From Oscillospiraceae bacterium (GTDB lineage: Bacteria; Bacillota_A; Clostridia; Oscillospirales; Oscillospiraceae), in contig JAFQHF010000044.1 in assembly GCA_017398105.1 (NCBI GenBank), forward strand, positions 1 to 38,240: 38,240 nucleotides of DNA, in the 5' to 3' direction. Below, piece by piece: positions 6,599 to 14,590 of the stretch (position 1 is the stretch's first letter; every line of letters starts with the position of its first letter). Position numbers and translations under genes: made by a program. Below the pieces are notes generated by a model, which was given only the letters and a program-made list of their open reading frames with translations, did no database searches and was not told the DNA's origin.

Positions 6599-7321
6599 TT
6601 ACGTCAAGCCGCCCGGGTTTGACATATCTTTTTGGGGGATATTTCCGGCATTTTCCTTGAGACAAACACCTATATCCCGGATGCTGTTTTCCATAGCCAG
6701 CCAAGTTTCAAATTCATTTCTGGGGACGATGTAGACTTCAGTGCGTTCGTTGCTTCCCCGGGCACTGCAGTAGTAATGCCGGCACTCCAGGGGCGTATCA
6801 TCCACCAGAAAAAACATGGCCAGGGCATCCACCACCGTATTCAATTCGATGTTGTCATGATCCCGGTATTCCCGTTCCGGCCGATTCCGGTCATAGACGT
6901 GGCGGAAGATCAGCACGCAGTTCCAATACCGGATCATTTCCATTCCCGCAGAAAACTGTTCCAGCACAGGATAAAGAAAGTCCCGGATATAGTTTCGGGA
7001 TGACTTCCCCTTCCGGGGCAGCAGGATGGGCATTCGCAGGCAGAGCCATCCCTGTTCGGTAAATCCGATATCAACCGGAACAGTTGCCCGGATCGCTGAC
7101 TGTACCAGTTCTCTTGCCTGGGGATGACTGGTATGTGCAGGTAAGGATCTTACCATCAGAGTCAGCTCCTCAGCCAGTTTGACTGCGGATACGGATTCTT
7201 TCATGGCTGTCTCGATCCGCCTTTCCCCGTATAACTCACAAACCGATTTCAGCTTCTGGAGCAACTTCTCCGCTCGCTTAATCGTCTTTTCCAGTGTCAT
7301 CTCAAAATAAGATTTCTGCAT
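6599..7321 (-). CDS. DUF6100-like element protein with RusA-like acidic motif
   Basis: A 240-aa protein. AGGAGG lies 7 nt upstream of the ATG at 7321; the longer frame has no site. The N-terminal third is helical and charged (LEKTIKRAEKLLQKLKSVCE). The central part has IPILLPRKG-like residues (LRMPILLPRKGKSSRNYI) and the stretch YRDHDNIELNTVVDALAMFF followed by LVDDTPL. This resembles DUF6100 proteins of Firmicutes integrative elements, and the D-x-DN...D...DD spacing is also the pattern of RusA-type Holliday junction resolvases. A nuclease or resolvase role is inference. Confidence 0.55.
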   Translation of the reverse strand: MQKSYFEMTLEKTIKRAEKLLQKLKSVCELYGERRIETAMKESVSAVKLAEELTLMVRSLPAHTSHPQARELVQSAIRATVPVDIGFTEQGWLCLRMPILLPRKGKSSRNYIRDFLYPVLEQFSAGMEMIRYWNCVLIFRHVYDRNRPEREYRDHDNIELNTVVDALAMFFLVDDTPLECRHYYCSARGSNERTEVYIVPRNEFETWLAMENSIRDIGVCLKENAGNIPQKDMSNPGGLT

Positions 7322-7338
7322 AATCATACCTCCTGAAA

Positions 7339-8454
7339 CTAGAAGAACGGGATATCCCATGCACATGGACATAGTATCCCTGTCTCGTCTTTTGACGAAA
7401 TTTCCTCCCCTTCCTTTAACACACCCTGGCAGTCATAAATACAATTCCTACTATACTTACAGTTCCTACCATGAGAAAGATACGCGCGTATTATAGGGGA
7501 CGAAAGTGCAACGCGGCTGTCGGACTCATTTTCGCAAGGCGCACTTTCCCCAGGGTCATCCAGATCCGGCGCCACATCCCCAAACTGATTTTGGGCAGAC
7601 TCCTCCTGTCTCTTTTTCAGAATCCTACGACTCATCCAAGCTACAAGACAGTTGATGTGCTCATTTTCGGTCTTACCGTAATGTGTGTTAGCTCTGCTAA
7701 TGCGCATTACGGCCATAATGCGTTTTACGTTTTCCGCCTCAGGGAAGGCAATCTCCTGTCCGGTGGGATAGCACATATTAAAAATCACGCAGCCAAAGGA
7801 ACCAGGCAGGCGGTACAGAGGAAAGGTGCAGGTATGCTTCTGGAAGAATCGCCAAACCTTGGTCTTCTCCCAGCCCCAGCGCTTGCCCAGAGTCTGCAGG
7901 GTAAGCACAGAACCGAACTTGCCATACTGAACCGCAGGCGCCTCAAAGGAGAAGGCATTGCCATAATCCCGAAAGACCGTATGACACCACAGATCCAGCC
8001 AGGCATCGGACTCATCAAAGACTCTCCCCTGCTCTGCCAGCCGTTCCGTGATGTTCCGGGGCATACAGAGGAAACCATATCGGTCCGTGGTGTAGACCAC
8101 ACCGTCGCAGCATTCCGCACCGGAGCACTTCAAAACCCAATCCGTGATCCGATAGGTAAGAATCTTGGTTCCTGGCTCCAGCGTATAGGTGATGTAGCCC
8201 AGCTTTTGCAGCTCCTCCATGATCTGCAGGGCTTTCTCGCGGTTTCTAACGTCCAGAATACTTTTCAGACCCACGATGCCGCCAACCCACATTCCGGGCT
8301 CCACAGCGTTCTCATAGCCGCAGTAGGCAGAGATTCCCTTCCAGAATGCAGCCCGGGATACAAGCTTCAGCCAGTAACCCAGCAGGCCCTTCAAAGCTTG
8401 GATTTCCTCTCTGGGCACTTTGACCCATGGGAATTTTAATAAGCACTTCTTCAT
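7339..8454 (-). CDS. Replication-initiator-like winged-helix protein of a mobile element
   Basis: A 371-aa protein; GGAGG 6 nt upstream supports the ATG at 8454. The N-terminal part (AFWKGISAYCGYENAVEPGM, ILDVRNREKALQIMEELQKL) and a second helix-turn-helix segment (LTLQTLGKRWGWEKTKVWRF) are typical of plasmid or phage replication/DnaD-like proteins, where TLQ.LAKRWGWSKTKV is a frequent motif. The C-terminal 70 residues are acidic, then Cys-rich (GRNCKYSRNCIYDC; CPCAWDIPFF), possibly a metal site. It heads the three-gene unit, and the GGTGTA repeats upstream would fit its origin. Exact family not recognised. Confidence 0.5.
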   Translation of the reverse strand: MKKCLLKFPWVKVPREEIQALKGLLGYWLKLVSRAAFWKGISAYCGYENAVEPGMWVGGIVGLKSILDVRNREKALQIMEELQKLGYITYTLEPGTKILTYRITDWVLKCSGAECCDGVVYTTDRYGFLCMPRNITERLAEQGRVFDESDAWLDLWCHTVFRDYGNAFSFEAPAVQYGKFGSVLTLQTLGKRWGWEKTKVWRFFQKHTCTFPLYRLPGSFGCVIFNMCYPTGQEIAFPEAENVKRIMAVMRISRANTHYGKTENEHINCLVAWMSRRILKKRQEESAQNQFGDVAPDLDDPGESAPCENESDSRVALSSPIIRAYLSHGRNCKYSRNCIYDCQGVLKEGEEISSKDETGILCPCAWDIPFF

Positions 8455-8479
8455 GATTTCCTCCTTTCCCGGGAAATAG

Positions 8480-8510
8480 AAAAACGGCTCTTGCGTTAAC
8501 AAGAACCGTT
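8480..8510 (-). terminator. Leader terminator in front of the replication-like operon
   Basis: On the minus strand AACGG-x-TCTTG pairs with CAAGA-x-CCGTT around a 6-nt loop, followed by TTTTTCTATTT and then immediately the ribosome binding site of the gene at 8454. A terminator inside the leader suggests attenuation or protection against read-through into the element. Confidence 0.6.
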
Positions 8511-8527
8511 CAATCGTTATTGAATTT

Positions 8528-8748
8528 TGTGTAAGTCAAGGCTCAATCCATAAAAATGGTGTAAATTTGGTGTAGGCAGTTTTTCGTCATAGTTTGAAAG
8601 CGTAGTATATATTTTTATTCATACTCCTGTTTTCAAACATTTTCCAGAATAAATCTGCCGTTTTTTTTGGCATAGTCAGCGGTTTTTAAAGGATTTCCGT
8701 CCATGATACACCATCTTCCTACACCACGGGAAATGTCCGGAAGGTGTA
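8528..8748. repeat. GGTGTA/TACACC repeat region, candidate origin or operator
   Basis: This part of the 480-nt gap between 8455 and 8936 holds GGTGTA at 8558-8563 and 8569-8574 (11 bp apart, one helical turn), TACACC at 8707-8712 and 8720-8725, and GGTGTA at 8743-8748, plus TGTGTA at 8528-8533. The two clusters are separated by an AT-rich stretch (about 8595-8690). Iterated short motifs beside a replication-like gene are what a plasmid-type origin or the operator of its initiator looks like. The repeats are short, so this is a hypothesis. The rest of the gap (8750-8900) shows nothing recognisable. Confidence 0.4.
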
Positions 8749-8903
8749 CTATGAATAACTATCAATTTTGGTCATAATAAAACACACCTTTGCTAAAAAT
8801 TCTCTACAGAATAGTATATCACGGCATGTCAACTGTTTCCATACGATTTTGCAAAAAAACAACAAAACATTCCCCGGCTCCCTTCAGGAATAAAACAGTT
8901 TCA

Positions 8904-8931
8904 GGGCGTGCTGCAAAAATACAGCACGCCC
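8904..8931. terminator. Intrinsic terminator after the sortase-anchored protein
   Basis: GGGCGTGCTG (8904-8913) and CAGCACGCCC (8922-8931) form a 10-bp perfect stem just past the stop codon at 8937 on the minus strand. The following T-tract on that strand is weak, so efficiency is uncertain. Confidence 0.75.
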
Positions 8932-8936
8932 GTCTG

Positions 8937-9506
8937 TTACTTTTTCCGCTTCGTATCAATGCACACGTACAATCCCACCCCGGAGATCACCATGCCCATG
9001 GCTCCCAGCAGCGGCAGAAAGCTCTGTCCGGTCTTGGGGTTTTCCAGGACGATGGGTTCGATCTTCGGCTGGGCTTCCACTGTCCAGCTGCCCGCTGTGG
9101 GGATGGCGATCAGGAAGGGCCTGAACGGATAGAACCCATCCGTCCGCTGGGTCTGCACCGCCAGATACAGTCCCGCCTCCAGATTGGAAAAGCTCACATC
9201 CCCTTCCACATCCAGAAACACCGTTCTGCCCAGATCCCCGGCAGACTCTGCCAGCCACTGGGCCAGGTGCACAGATTCCGCGTCCTCCTGCCTGACCATT
9301 CCGCCGCCAAAGTCCTCTGTGATCTGATAGCCCTCCGCCCCCGGCAGGCCAACCTGGTACAGCGTTACGGCCCCGTTCGTCACCGGAAGTTCTCCGGTAT
9401 CCAGACTGATCCGGATACGCCCTCCCGCTTCCGCCGCATCTGCCTGCAATGACAGGTTTGCCGCCAGCAATACAGCTGTCAGCACTCCCAGCACTTTTCT
9501 TCCCAT
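8937..9506 (-). CDS. Orphan sortase-anchored, pilin-like surface protein
   Basis: A 189-aa protein. Signal peptide at residues 1-26 (VLGVLTAVLLAANLSLQADA), then a beta-rich region like SpaA/Cna-B pilin domains (LYQVGLPGAEGYQITEDFGG; SNLEAGLYLAVQT), then the cell-wall sorting signal: NPKTGQ, a hydrophobic segment (FLPLLGAMGMVISGVGLYV) and the basic tail KRKK. NPKTG is closer to the sortase-B type than to LPXTG. GGGGAG upstream supports this start. There is no sortase or second pilin nearby, which is unusual for this type of protein. Confidence 0.82.
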   Translation of the reverse strand: MGRKVLGVLTAVLLAANLSLQADAAEAGGRIRISLDTGELPVTNGAVTLYQVGLPGAEGYQITEDFGGGMVRQEDAESVHLAQWLAESAGDLGRTVFLDVEGDVSFSNLEAGLYLAVQTQRTDGFYPFRPFLIAIPTAGSWTVEAQPKIEPIVLENPKTGQSFLPLLGAMGMVISGVGLYVCIDTKRKK

Positions 9507-9632
9507 GCACCGCTCCCCTTTCGCAATTGGTACGGTCAGTATACACATCCACCGGAAAAGATACAGTCGAATTGCATTAAGATACCCTGCCCTTTTTTCC
9601 GTTTCCCACAACGTGACACTTTCTATGGCATA

Positions 9633-9667
9633 AAAAAACGCAGGACGGAGGATATCCTTCGTCCTGC
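9633..9667 (-). terminator. Intrinsic terminator after the aminotransferase gene
   Basis: GCAGGACGGAGG (9640-9651) pairs with CCTTCGTCCTGC (9656-9667) across a short loop. On the minus strand a run of seven T follows (9638-9632). It ends the symporter-aminotransferase operon. Confidence 0.88.
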
Positions 9668-9678
9668 ATTTTGCTGCA

Positions 9679-10905
9679 TTATTTTTCCACAGAGGCAGAC
9701 TTTACACCCATGACCTGCTTCTGATACACAGAGATGCCCCTTGCCAGCACATCCATAGCCCGCTCCAGATCCTGCTGCTTCAGCACATAGGCGATTCGCA
9801 CCTCATTGATGCCCTTACCGGGAGTTTCATAGAAAGGCGCTCCGGGAGCAAACATAACGGTATCGCCCTTGTCGTTGAACTTCTCCAGCAGCCAGCGCTG
9901 GAATTTATCCGCATTGTCCACCGGCAGGCTGGCCATAACGTAGAAAGCGCCCATGGGCTCCTCCACCACAACGCCGGGGATCTTGCGCAGCTTTTTGATA
10001 ACCGTATCCCGGCGCTTCTGATACTCCGCCTTACAGACACGGAAGAATTCATGATCCACGCTGTACAGAGCCGCTGCACCCACCTGGTCCACGGTAGCAA
10101 CCGCCAGACGGGACTGGCAGAACTTCAGCAGCGCAGCCTGCAGCTGCTTGTTGCGGGTAACCACGCAGCCAACACGGGCACCGCAGGCAGAGAACCGCTT
10201 GGAAACGGAGTCGATGATGACCAGATTGTCATCGATATCCCGGAAGTGGGCCATGGTGGGAACACCGAACTTATCGTCATAGCAGAATTCCCGGTACACT
10301 TCATCGCAGATCAGGAACAGGTTGTGTTCCTTGGCGATATCCGCGATCATCCGCATTTCTTCCTGATCCAGCACGACACCGGTGGGGTTGCCGGGGTTGG
10401 TGATCATGATCGCCCGGGTGTTGGGGGTGATCAGGCTCTCAATGCGCTGCCGGTTGGCATAGCGGTAGCCCTCCCAGGGGTTGGTAGGCAGTGCACGGAT
10501 AACGCCGCCGGCCGCATGGACGAAGGTTGTATAGTTGGGGTAGTAGGGCTCGGGAATGATCACTTCCGTATAGGGGTCCAGAATGGACAGGCAGGTAAAG
10601 AGCAATGCTTCGCTGCCGCCGGTGGTGATCAGGATATCGTTGTCCTCCAGATCCACATTCAGTTCCTTATAATAATTCTTCACCGCATTGATCAGCTCAG
10701 GACGGCCGGGAGAAGCTTCGTATTCCAGTGTCCGGTCTGCGAACTTGTGGATGGCCTCGTAGTAAGCCTCGGGGGTAGGCAGGTCAGGCTGGCCGATGTT
10801 CAGGTGATAGATCTTCTTACCCTCTTTCTTGGCAGCCACTGCCAGAGGGTGGAACTTTCTCATAGGAGAGGGTTCACAACGGTTTGCATTGATGGAAATC
10901 TGCAT
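9679..10905 (-). CDS. PLP-dependent aspartate/aromatic-type aminotransferase
   Basis: A 408-aa class I/II aminotransferase. It should move an amino group between an amino acid and a 2-oxo acid using pyridoxal phosphate. Motifs: YHLNIGQPDLPTPEA at the N-terminus, NPGNPTGVVLDQEEM, the DEVYREFCYD loop, and the PLP-lysine motif SVSKRFSACGARVG; the C-terminal EVRIAYVL carries the substrate carboxylate Arg. GGAGGT 4 nt upstream supports the ATG at 10905. Its start overlaps the end of the alanine symporter gene by 32 nt, suggesting it uses alanine or aspartate taken up by that transporter (inference). Confidence 0.92.
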   Translation of the reverse strand: MQISINANRCEPSPMRKFHPLAVAAKKEGKKIYHLNIGQPDLPTPEAYYEAIHKFADRTLEYEASPGRPELINAVKNYYKELNVDLEDNDILITTGGSEALLFTCLSILDPYTEVIIPEPYYPNYTTFVHAAGGVIRALPTNPWEGYRYANRQRIESLITPNTRAIMITNPGNPTGVVLDQEEMRMIADIAKEHNLFLICDEVYREFCYDDKFGVPTMAHFRDIDDNLVIIDSVSKRFSACGARVGCVVTRNKQLQAALLKFCQSRLAVATVDQVGAAALYSVDHEFFRVCKAEYQKRRDTVIKKLRKIPGVVVEEPMGAFYVMASLPVDNADKFQRWLLEKFNDKGDTVMFAPGAPFYETPGKGINEVRIAYVLKQQDLERAMDVLARGISVYQKQVMGVKSASVEK

Positions 10906-12286
10906 AAGTACCTCCACCGGCGTCGATTCCGCCGGATTTTTTATAGTCTTTTGTCAGGCGGACAAGCTCGGGAGCCATTGCCGCCAGCGTAATCAGATTT
11001 GGTATGGCCATCAGGCCATTGACAGTTTCAGACAGCTGCCAGACAGAAGCGGTATCCATAACGGAACCGAAAAGAATGACAGCCATCTGGGCCCAGACAA
11101 AGCAGTTCCAGCCCCTGGGACCAAACAGGAAGGATGCGCACCGGGCACCGTACAGCCCCCAGCCAAGCACCGTGGCAACCGCGAACAGGGTAAGCGCAGC
11201 AGCCAGAAAGAAAGCTGCCTTGTCCCCGTATACGGACGCAAACGCCCGGGTCGTCAAGGCTCCTCCGGCATCGGTTCCGTAGGGAATGGGCACACCACTG
11301 ACCAGAATCACCAGGGCCGTCAGTGTACAGATCACGATGGTGTCCAGAAACACCTCCATGATTCCCATCAGCCCCTGCTCACCGGGATGGGAAACCTGTG
11401 CAGCAGCGTGGGCGATGGATGCCGTACCCAAGCCTGCTTCATTGGTGAATACACCCCGGGCACAGCCAACCCGCAGTGCCTGAAAGGCAGAGCCCAGCAT
11501 TCCGCCGGTTACCGCTCTGGGTGAAAAAGCTCCATACACGATCGAAGCAGCCGCCTCCGGAATCTGACGGAACCTGACGATCAGCACACCGGCACACAGC
11601 AGAATATACGCCGCAGCCGCAAAGGGCACCAGCCGCTCCGCTGCCGCGCCGATCCGTTTGGCACCGCCCAGGAGCATCGTGCCAATGGAAAAAGCAAGAA
11701 GCAGCCCAAGCAGGAGATTGCGCAGCCCGCTTTCTTCCCTGCCCATCCGGACAAGGACCTCATTGATCCCGGTGATGACCGCATTGATCTGAGCCGCGTT
11801 GCCAACGCCAAAGGCAGCCAGAATGCCGAACAGGCAGTACAGACAGGCCATGGGCCGCCAGCTTCTTCCCAGCCCCAGAGTCATGACATACATGGGGCCG
11901 CCCTGGCAGCCCTCCGGAGTCGTTACCCGGAACCGAACCGCCAGCAAAGCCTCGGCATATTTCACCGCCATGCCCAGCAGGCCGCAGATCCACATCCAGA
12001 AGACCGCACCGGGTCCCCCAAGACAAATAGCTCCCGCTACGCCCACCAGATTTCCGGTGCCCACTGTTGCCGCCAGAGCGGTGCACAGGGCCTGAAACGA
12101 GGAAACTCCCTGGTCGCTCCGGTTTCCCGGCTTCAGTTTCCGGCAGAACATCCGGAAAGCCCGGGGAAACAGCGCCAGCTGAACAAAGTGCAGCCTGCAG
12201 GACAGATACAGTCCCACGCCCAAAATCAGGATCAGTGCAGGCGCGCCCCATACCAGTCGGTGCAGCACATCCAACGATACTGCCAT
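10874..12286 (-). CDS. Alanine/glycine:sodium symporter (AGCS family)
   Basis: A 470-aa membrane protein with the AGCS signature GTGNLVGVAGAICLGGPGAV and FTNEAGLGTASIAHAAA, about 11 membrane segments and normal family length. It imports alanine or glycine with Na+. CTAGGAGG lies just upstream of the ATG. The gene is translationally coupled to the aminotransferase gene downstream. Confidence 0.93.
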   Translation of the reverse strand: MAVSLDVLHRLVWGAPALILILGVGLYLSCRLHFVQLALFPRAFRMFCRKLKPGNRSDQGVSSFQALCTALAATVGTGNLVGVAGAICLGGPGAVFWMWICGLLGMAVKYAEALLAVRFRVTTPEGCQGGPMYVMTLGLGRSWRPMACLYCLFGILAAFGVGNAAQINAVITGINEVLVRMGREESGLRNLLLGLLLAFSIGTMLLGGAKRIGAAAERLVPFAAAAYILLCAGVLIVRFRQIPEAAASIVYGAFSPRAVTGGMLGSAFQALRVGCARGVFTNEAGLGTASIAHAAAQVSHPGEQGLMGIMEVFLDTIVICTLTALVILVSGVPIPYGTDAGGALTTRAFASVYGDKAAFFLAAALTLFAVATVLGWGLYGARCASFLFGPRGWNCFVWAQMAVILFGSVMDTASVWQLSETVNGLMAIPNLITLAAMAPELVRLTKDYKKSGGIDAGGGTYADFHQCKPL

Positions 12287-12356
12287 AGCATCCTCCTAGT
12301 CTACCACTTTTTTGTGGATACTGCAAGATAAATGTTGCATAAAATCTAAAGAAATG

Positions 12357-12396
12357 ACAAAAAAGCAGCTCCGGTTATCCCGAAACTGCTTTTGTG
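12357..12396 (-). terminator. Intrinsic terminator of the truA operon
   Basis: On the minus strand AAAGCAG...CGG pairs with CCG...CTGCTTT (mismatches in the middle), followed by TTTTTT. It lies just after the stop codon of the ArsC-like gene at 12408. Confidence 0.75.
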
Positions 12397-12407
12397 TAAC
12401 CCAAATT

Positions 12408-12749
12408 TTATTCCCAGGCAGCCCAAATTCCCGGGCAGTAGCCTACAGTTGCCTGTTTTCCGTTGCGTACCACCGGGGTCTTCATCAGCATAGGATCATC
12501 GAAAACCTTGTCCTCCTTAGCCCGGTTGTCATCCATATATTTCATCAGGGTGATCTCCGGTGACTTACTGTCCCAGTCGATCAGGTTGTCGATCCCGCCG
12601 ACTGCCCGGAGAACACTGTCGAATTCCCTGCCGGACATGCCGTATTTTTTCAGATCTATGGACTGAAATTTGATGCGCCGCTCTTTGAAATACCGCTCGG
12701 CCTTTTTTGTGTCAAAGCACTTGGCTTTGCCGAAAATCTGAATGTTCAA
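12408..12749 (-). CDS. ArsC/Spx-family thioredoxin-fold protein
   Basis: A 113-aa protein of the ArsC-like family: NIQIFGKAKCFDTKKAERYF at the N-terminus with a single Cys where ArsC has its catalytic Cys, the FQSIDLKKYGMS segment, and PMLMKTPVVRNG near the C-terminus. Arsenate reductases, Spx and YffB-like proteins share this fold; the context gives no arsenic link, so a thiol-redox role is as likely. I prefer the TTG start at 12749: AGGAGG is 7 nt upstream, and TTGA overlaps the truA stop by 4 nt (coupling). An upstream ATG frame would place the start inside truA. Confidence 0.8.
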   Translation of the reverse strand: MNIQIFGKAKCFDTKKAERYFKERRIKFQSIDLKKYGMSGREFDSVLRAVGGIDNLIDWDSKSPEITLMKYMDDNRAKEDKVFDDPMLMKTPVVRNGKQATVGYCPGIWAAWE

Positions 12750-13480
12750 TACATGACCTCCTCTAAGCACAGTCCCTTTGCAGGTGCCAGAAAGCCTGCT
12801 TCTGCCCGCTTTCCGCCGAACAGCTCTGCAACGGAGTCCGCTTCCCGTTCTCCCCTGCCAACCTCCACCAGCGTTCCCACCAGGATGCGCACCATATTGT
12901 GCAGGAAACCGTTTCCGGTGAAGCGCAGCCGCACTTCCTCGCCTGTACGGAAGACTTCAATGGCCCGGATAAAGCGGACTGTGGATTTTTTCATTTTGGC
13001 ATTGCCGCAGAAGGCGGAAAAATCATGCTCGCCGCAAAGAAGCGACGCTGCCCGGTTCATGGCATTCAGATCCAGAGCTTCCTCCATCACCGCCACATAG
13101 CGGCGGTCAAAGACACAGGGCTCTTCGCTGTTCCAGATCCGGTACTGATAGGTCTTTTCCTTTGCATTCAGCCGGGCATGGAACCGGGGCGACACATCCC
13201 TGCAGGAGTATATGCCGATGTCCTCCGGCAGATACCTGCGCAGTTCCGTGAGAATGTCCTGCGATGCCATGGTGCTTTCGCAGTGGAAGTTCGCCACCTG
13301 CTGTCTGGCATGAACGCCTGCATCGGTGCGGCCGCTGCCGCTGATCTCAATTTCTTCTCCCAAAATCCGGGAAAGTGTGGTTTCCAGCTTGCCCTGGATG
13401 GTATCGTCCTTACCGGGCAGCCTCTGCCAACCCCGGTAGCGGGTACCGTCATAGCAGATATCAAGCCGCAGATTCCGCAT
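12746..13480 (-). CDS. truA: tRNA pseudouridine(38-40) synthase TruA
   Basis: A 244-aa enzyme that converts uridines 38-40 of the tRNA anticodon arm to pseudouridine. The catalytic Asp lies in SGRTDAGVHARQQ; the N-terminal ICYDGTRYRGWQ and the C-terminal RFTGNGFLHNMVRILVGTLV motifs are typical. GGAG 4 nt upstream supports the ATG at 13480, 20 nt inside the preceding 44-aa gene. It is followed by the ArsC-like gene in the same transcript. Confidence 0.95.
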   Translation of the reverse strand: MRNLRLDICYDGTRYRGWQRLPGKDDTIQGKLETTLSRILGEEIEISGSGRTDAGVHARQQVANFHCESTMASQDILTELRRYLPEDIGIYSCRDVSPRFHARLNAKEKTYQYRIWNSEEPCVFDRRYVAVMEEALDLNAMNRAASLLCGEHDFSAFCGNAKMKKSTVRFIRAIEVFRTGEEVRLRFTGNGFLHNMVRILVGTLVEVGRGEREADSVAELFGGKRAEAGFLAPAKGLCLEEVMY

Positions 13481-13595
13481 AATACTCCAATTCCTCTCTG
13501 GCCTCCCGTTCATTGTCTGCAGAGAACAGGAACTTGCCGTAAACATCATAAACCTGAATGTGTCCGTGAACATAGCGGATCGTAAACATAGCCAT
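13461..13595 (-). CDS. Conserved-looking 44-aa small protein
   Basis: Short frame starting MAMFTIRYVHGHIQVYDVYG and ending EELEYYAESAA, preceded by AAAGGTT just upstream of the ATG. It has a mixed beta-then-helix pattern (IRYVHGHIQVYDVYGKFLFS, then NEREAREELEYY) and overlaps the truA start by 20 nt. Its position directly behind the operon promoter and the coupling to truA support that it is real. Function unknown. Confidence 0.7.
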   Translation of the reverse strand: MAMFTIRYVHGHIQVYDVYGKFLFSADNEREAREELEYYAESAA

Positions 13596-13620
13596 CAACC
13601 TTTCTTTCTCTTGGTTTGTG

Positions 13621-13648
13621 ACTATATTCTACGAAACACCAAGTCCAA
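13621..13648 (-). promoter_or_regulatory. Promoter of the 44-aa gene-truA-ArsC-like operon
   Basis: Minus strand TTGGAC (13648-13643), 16-nt spacer, TATAGT (13626-13621), about 25 nt upstream of the first start codon. AAGTCC/GGACTT (13641-13660) forms a small hairpin over the -35 box and may also help end the upstream hydrolase transcript. Confidence 0.6.
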
Positions 13649-13670
13649 TAAATCGGACTTTATTCGACAA

Positions 13671-14588
13671 TTACAGTTTTTCTTCGATCCAGTTCAGAAC
13701 ATCCTCATAGATTTCTTCTTTGTTGATCTCATTGAGGATCTCATGACGGCAAAGGGGATAGATCCGCATGTTCACATCAGTCATGCCGGCCTTGTGGAAG
13801 GCGCCGACCGCCTGATGGATGCCTTTGCCGTAGCTTCCCACAGGATCATCGCCGCCGGCAATGAAGAATACCGGCAGATCCTTGCGCATAGCAGCCAGAT
13901 TCACGCTCTGCTCAATGAAATGGATGCCCTTCATCATCTCCCGCAGCAGTCCGCAGGAGGCCGTAAAGCCGCACAGGGGATGGGCAATATAATCATCCAC
14001 GATCTTTGCATCCCGGGTCAGCCAGTCATAGGCCGTGCGGGGATGCTCCACCTTTTTGTTATAGCTGCCGAAGACCATGCCCTGCAGTTTTTCATTGGGC
14101 AGTGTCTCCCCGGTCTTTTTGCAGATGGATTCCACCACTTTGATCAGAGCAGGCAGCGCAAAGGAAGGCTGCCAGCCGGTGCCGCAGATGATGGCTGCGC
14201 GGATGCCGGAATCCGGATATTTGCACAGAATGGTTCTTGCCATAAAAGAGCCCATGGAATGGCCGAAGAGGATGTAAGGAAGGTTTGGATATTCCTTTCT
14301 TGTGTCCTCCATCAGCTGCATGGTGTCTTCAATGGCGGTAAACCAGCCGCCGTGGAAATAGCCCCGGATGCCGCCGCCATTGATGGACTGACCATGGCCC
14401 ATATGGTCTTCCGCAACAACCACAAAGCCGTGCTCCGTCAGGAAATCCGCAAACGCGTCATACCGTTCCACGAACTCGGCAATTCCGTGGACGATCTGCA
14501 AAACTGCCTTCGGCTCACCTTCGGGTACCCAGCGGCAGGCGTGGATCTTGCCTGCGCCTTTGGAATCGTACCAAATGTCTGTTCTCAT
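13671..14588 (-). CDS. Alpha/beta hydrolase, monoacylglycerol lipase-like
   Basis: A 305-aa protein of the serine-aminopeptidase S33/monoacylglycerol lipase type: [28 protein letters not shown], and the nucleophile elbow [11 protein letters not shown] with Ser in G-x-S-x-G. The acid Asp and His are expected in AGGDDPVG and PLCRHEIL. It probably hydrolyses lysolipids or monoacylglycerols in the cytoplasm. Its ATG follows the stop codon of the copper ATPase by 2 nt, so the two are co-transcribed; a functional link is not obvious. Confidence 0.9.
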   Translation of the reverse strand: MRTDIWYDSKGAGKIHACRWVPEGEPKAVLQIVHGIAEFVERYDAFADFLTEHGFVVVAEDHMGHGQSINGGGIRGYFHGGWFTAIEDTMQLMEDTRKEYPNLPYILFGHSMGSFMARTILCKYPDSGIRAAIICGTGWQPSFALPALIKVVESICKKTGETLPNEKLQGMVFGSYNKKVEHPRTAYDWLTRDAKIVDDYIAHPLCGFTASCGLLREMMKGIHFIEQSVNLAAMRKDLPVFFIAGGDDPVGSYGKGIHQAVGAFHKAGMTDVNMRIYPLCRHEILNEINKEEIYEDVLNWIEEKL

Positions 14589-14590
14589 AC

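Noticed and set aside
6480..6704. Small minus-strand frame between the DUF6100-like and winged-helix genes
   Set aside because: It overlaps the end of the real gene in another frame, lacks a ribosome binding site and has no motif.
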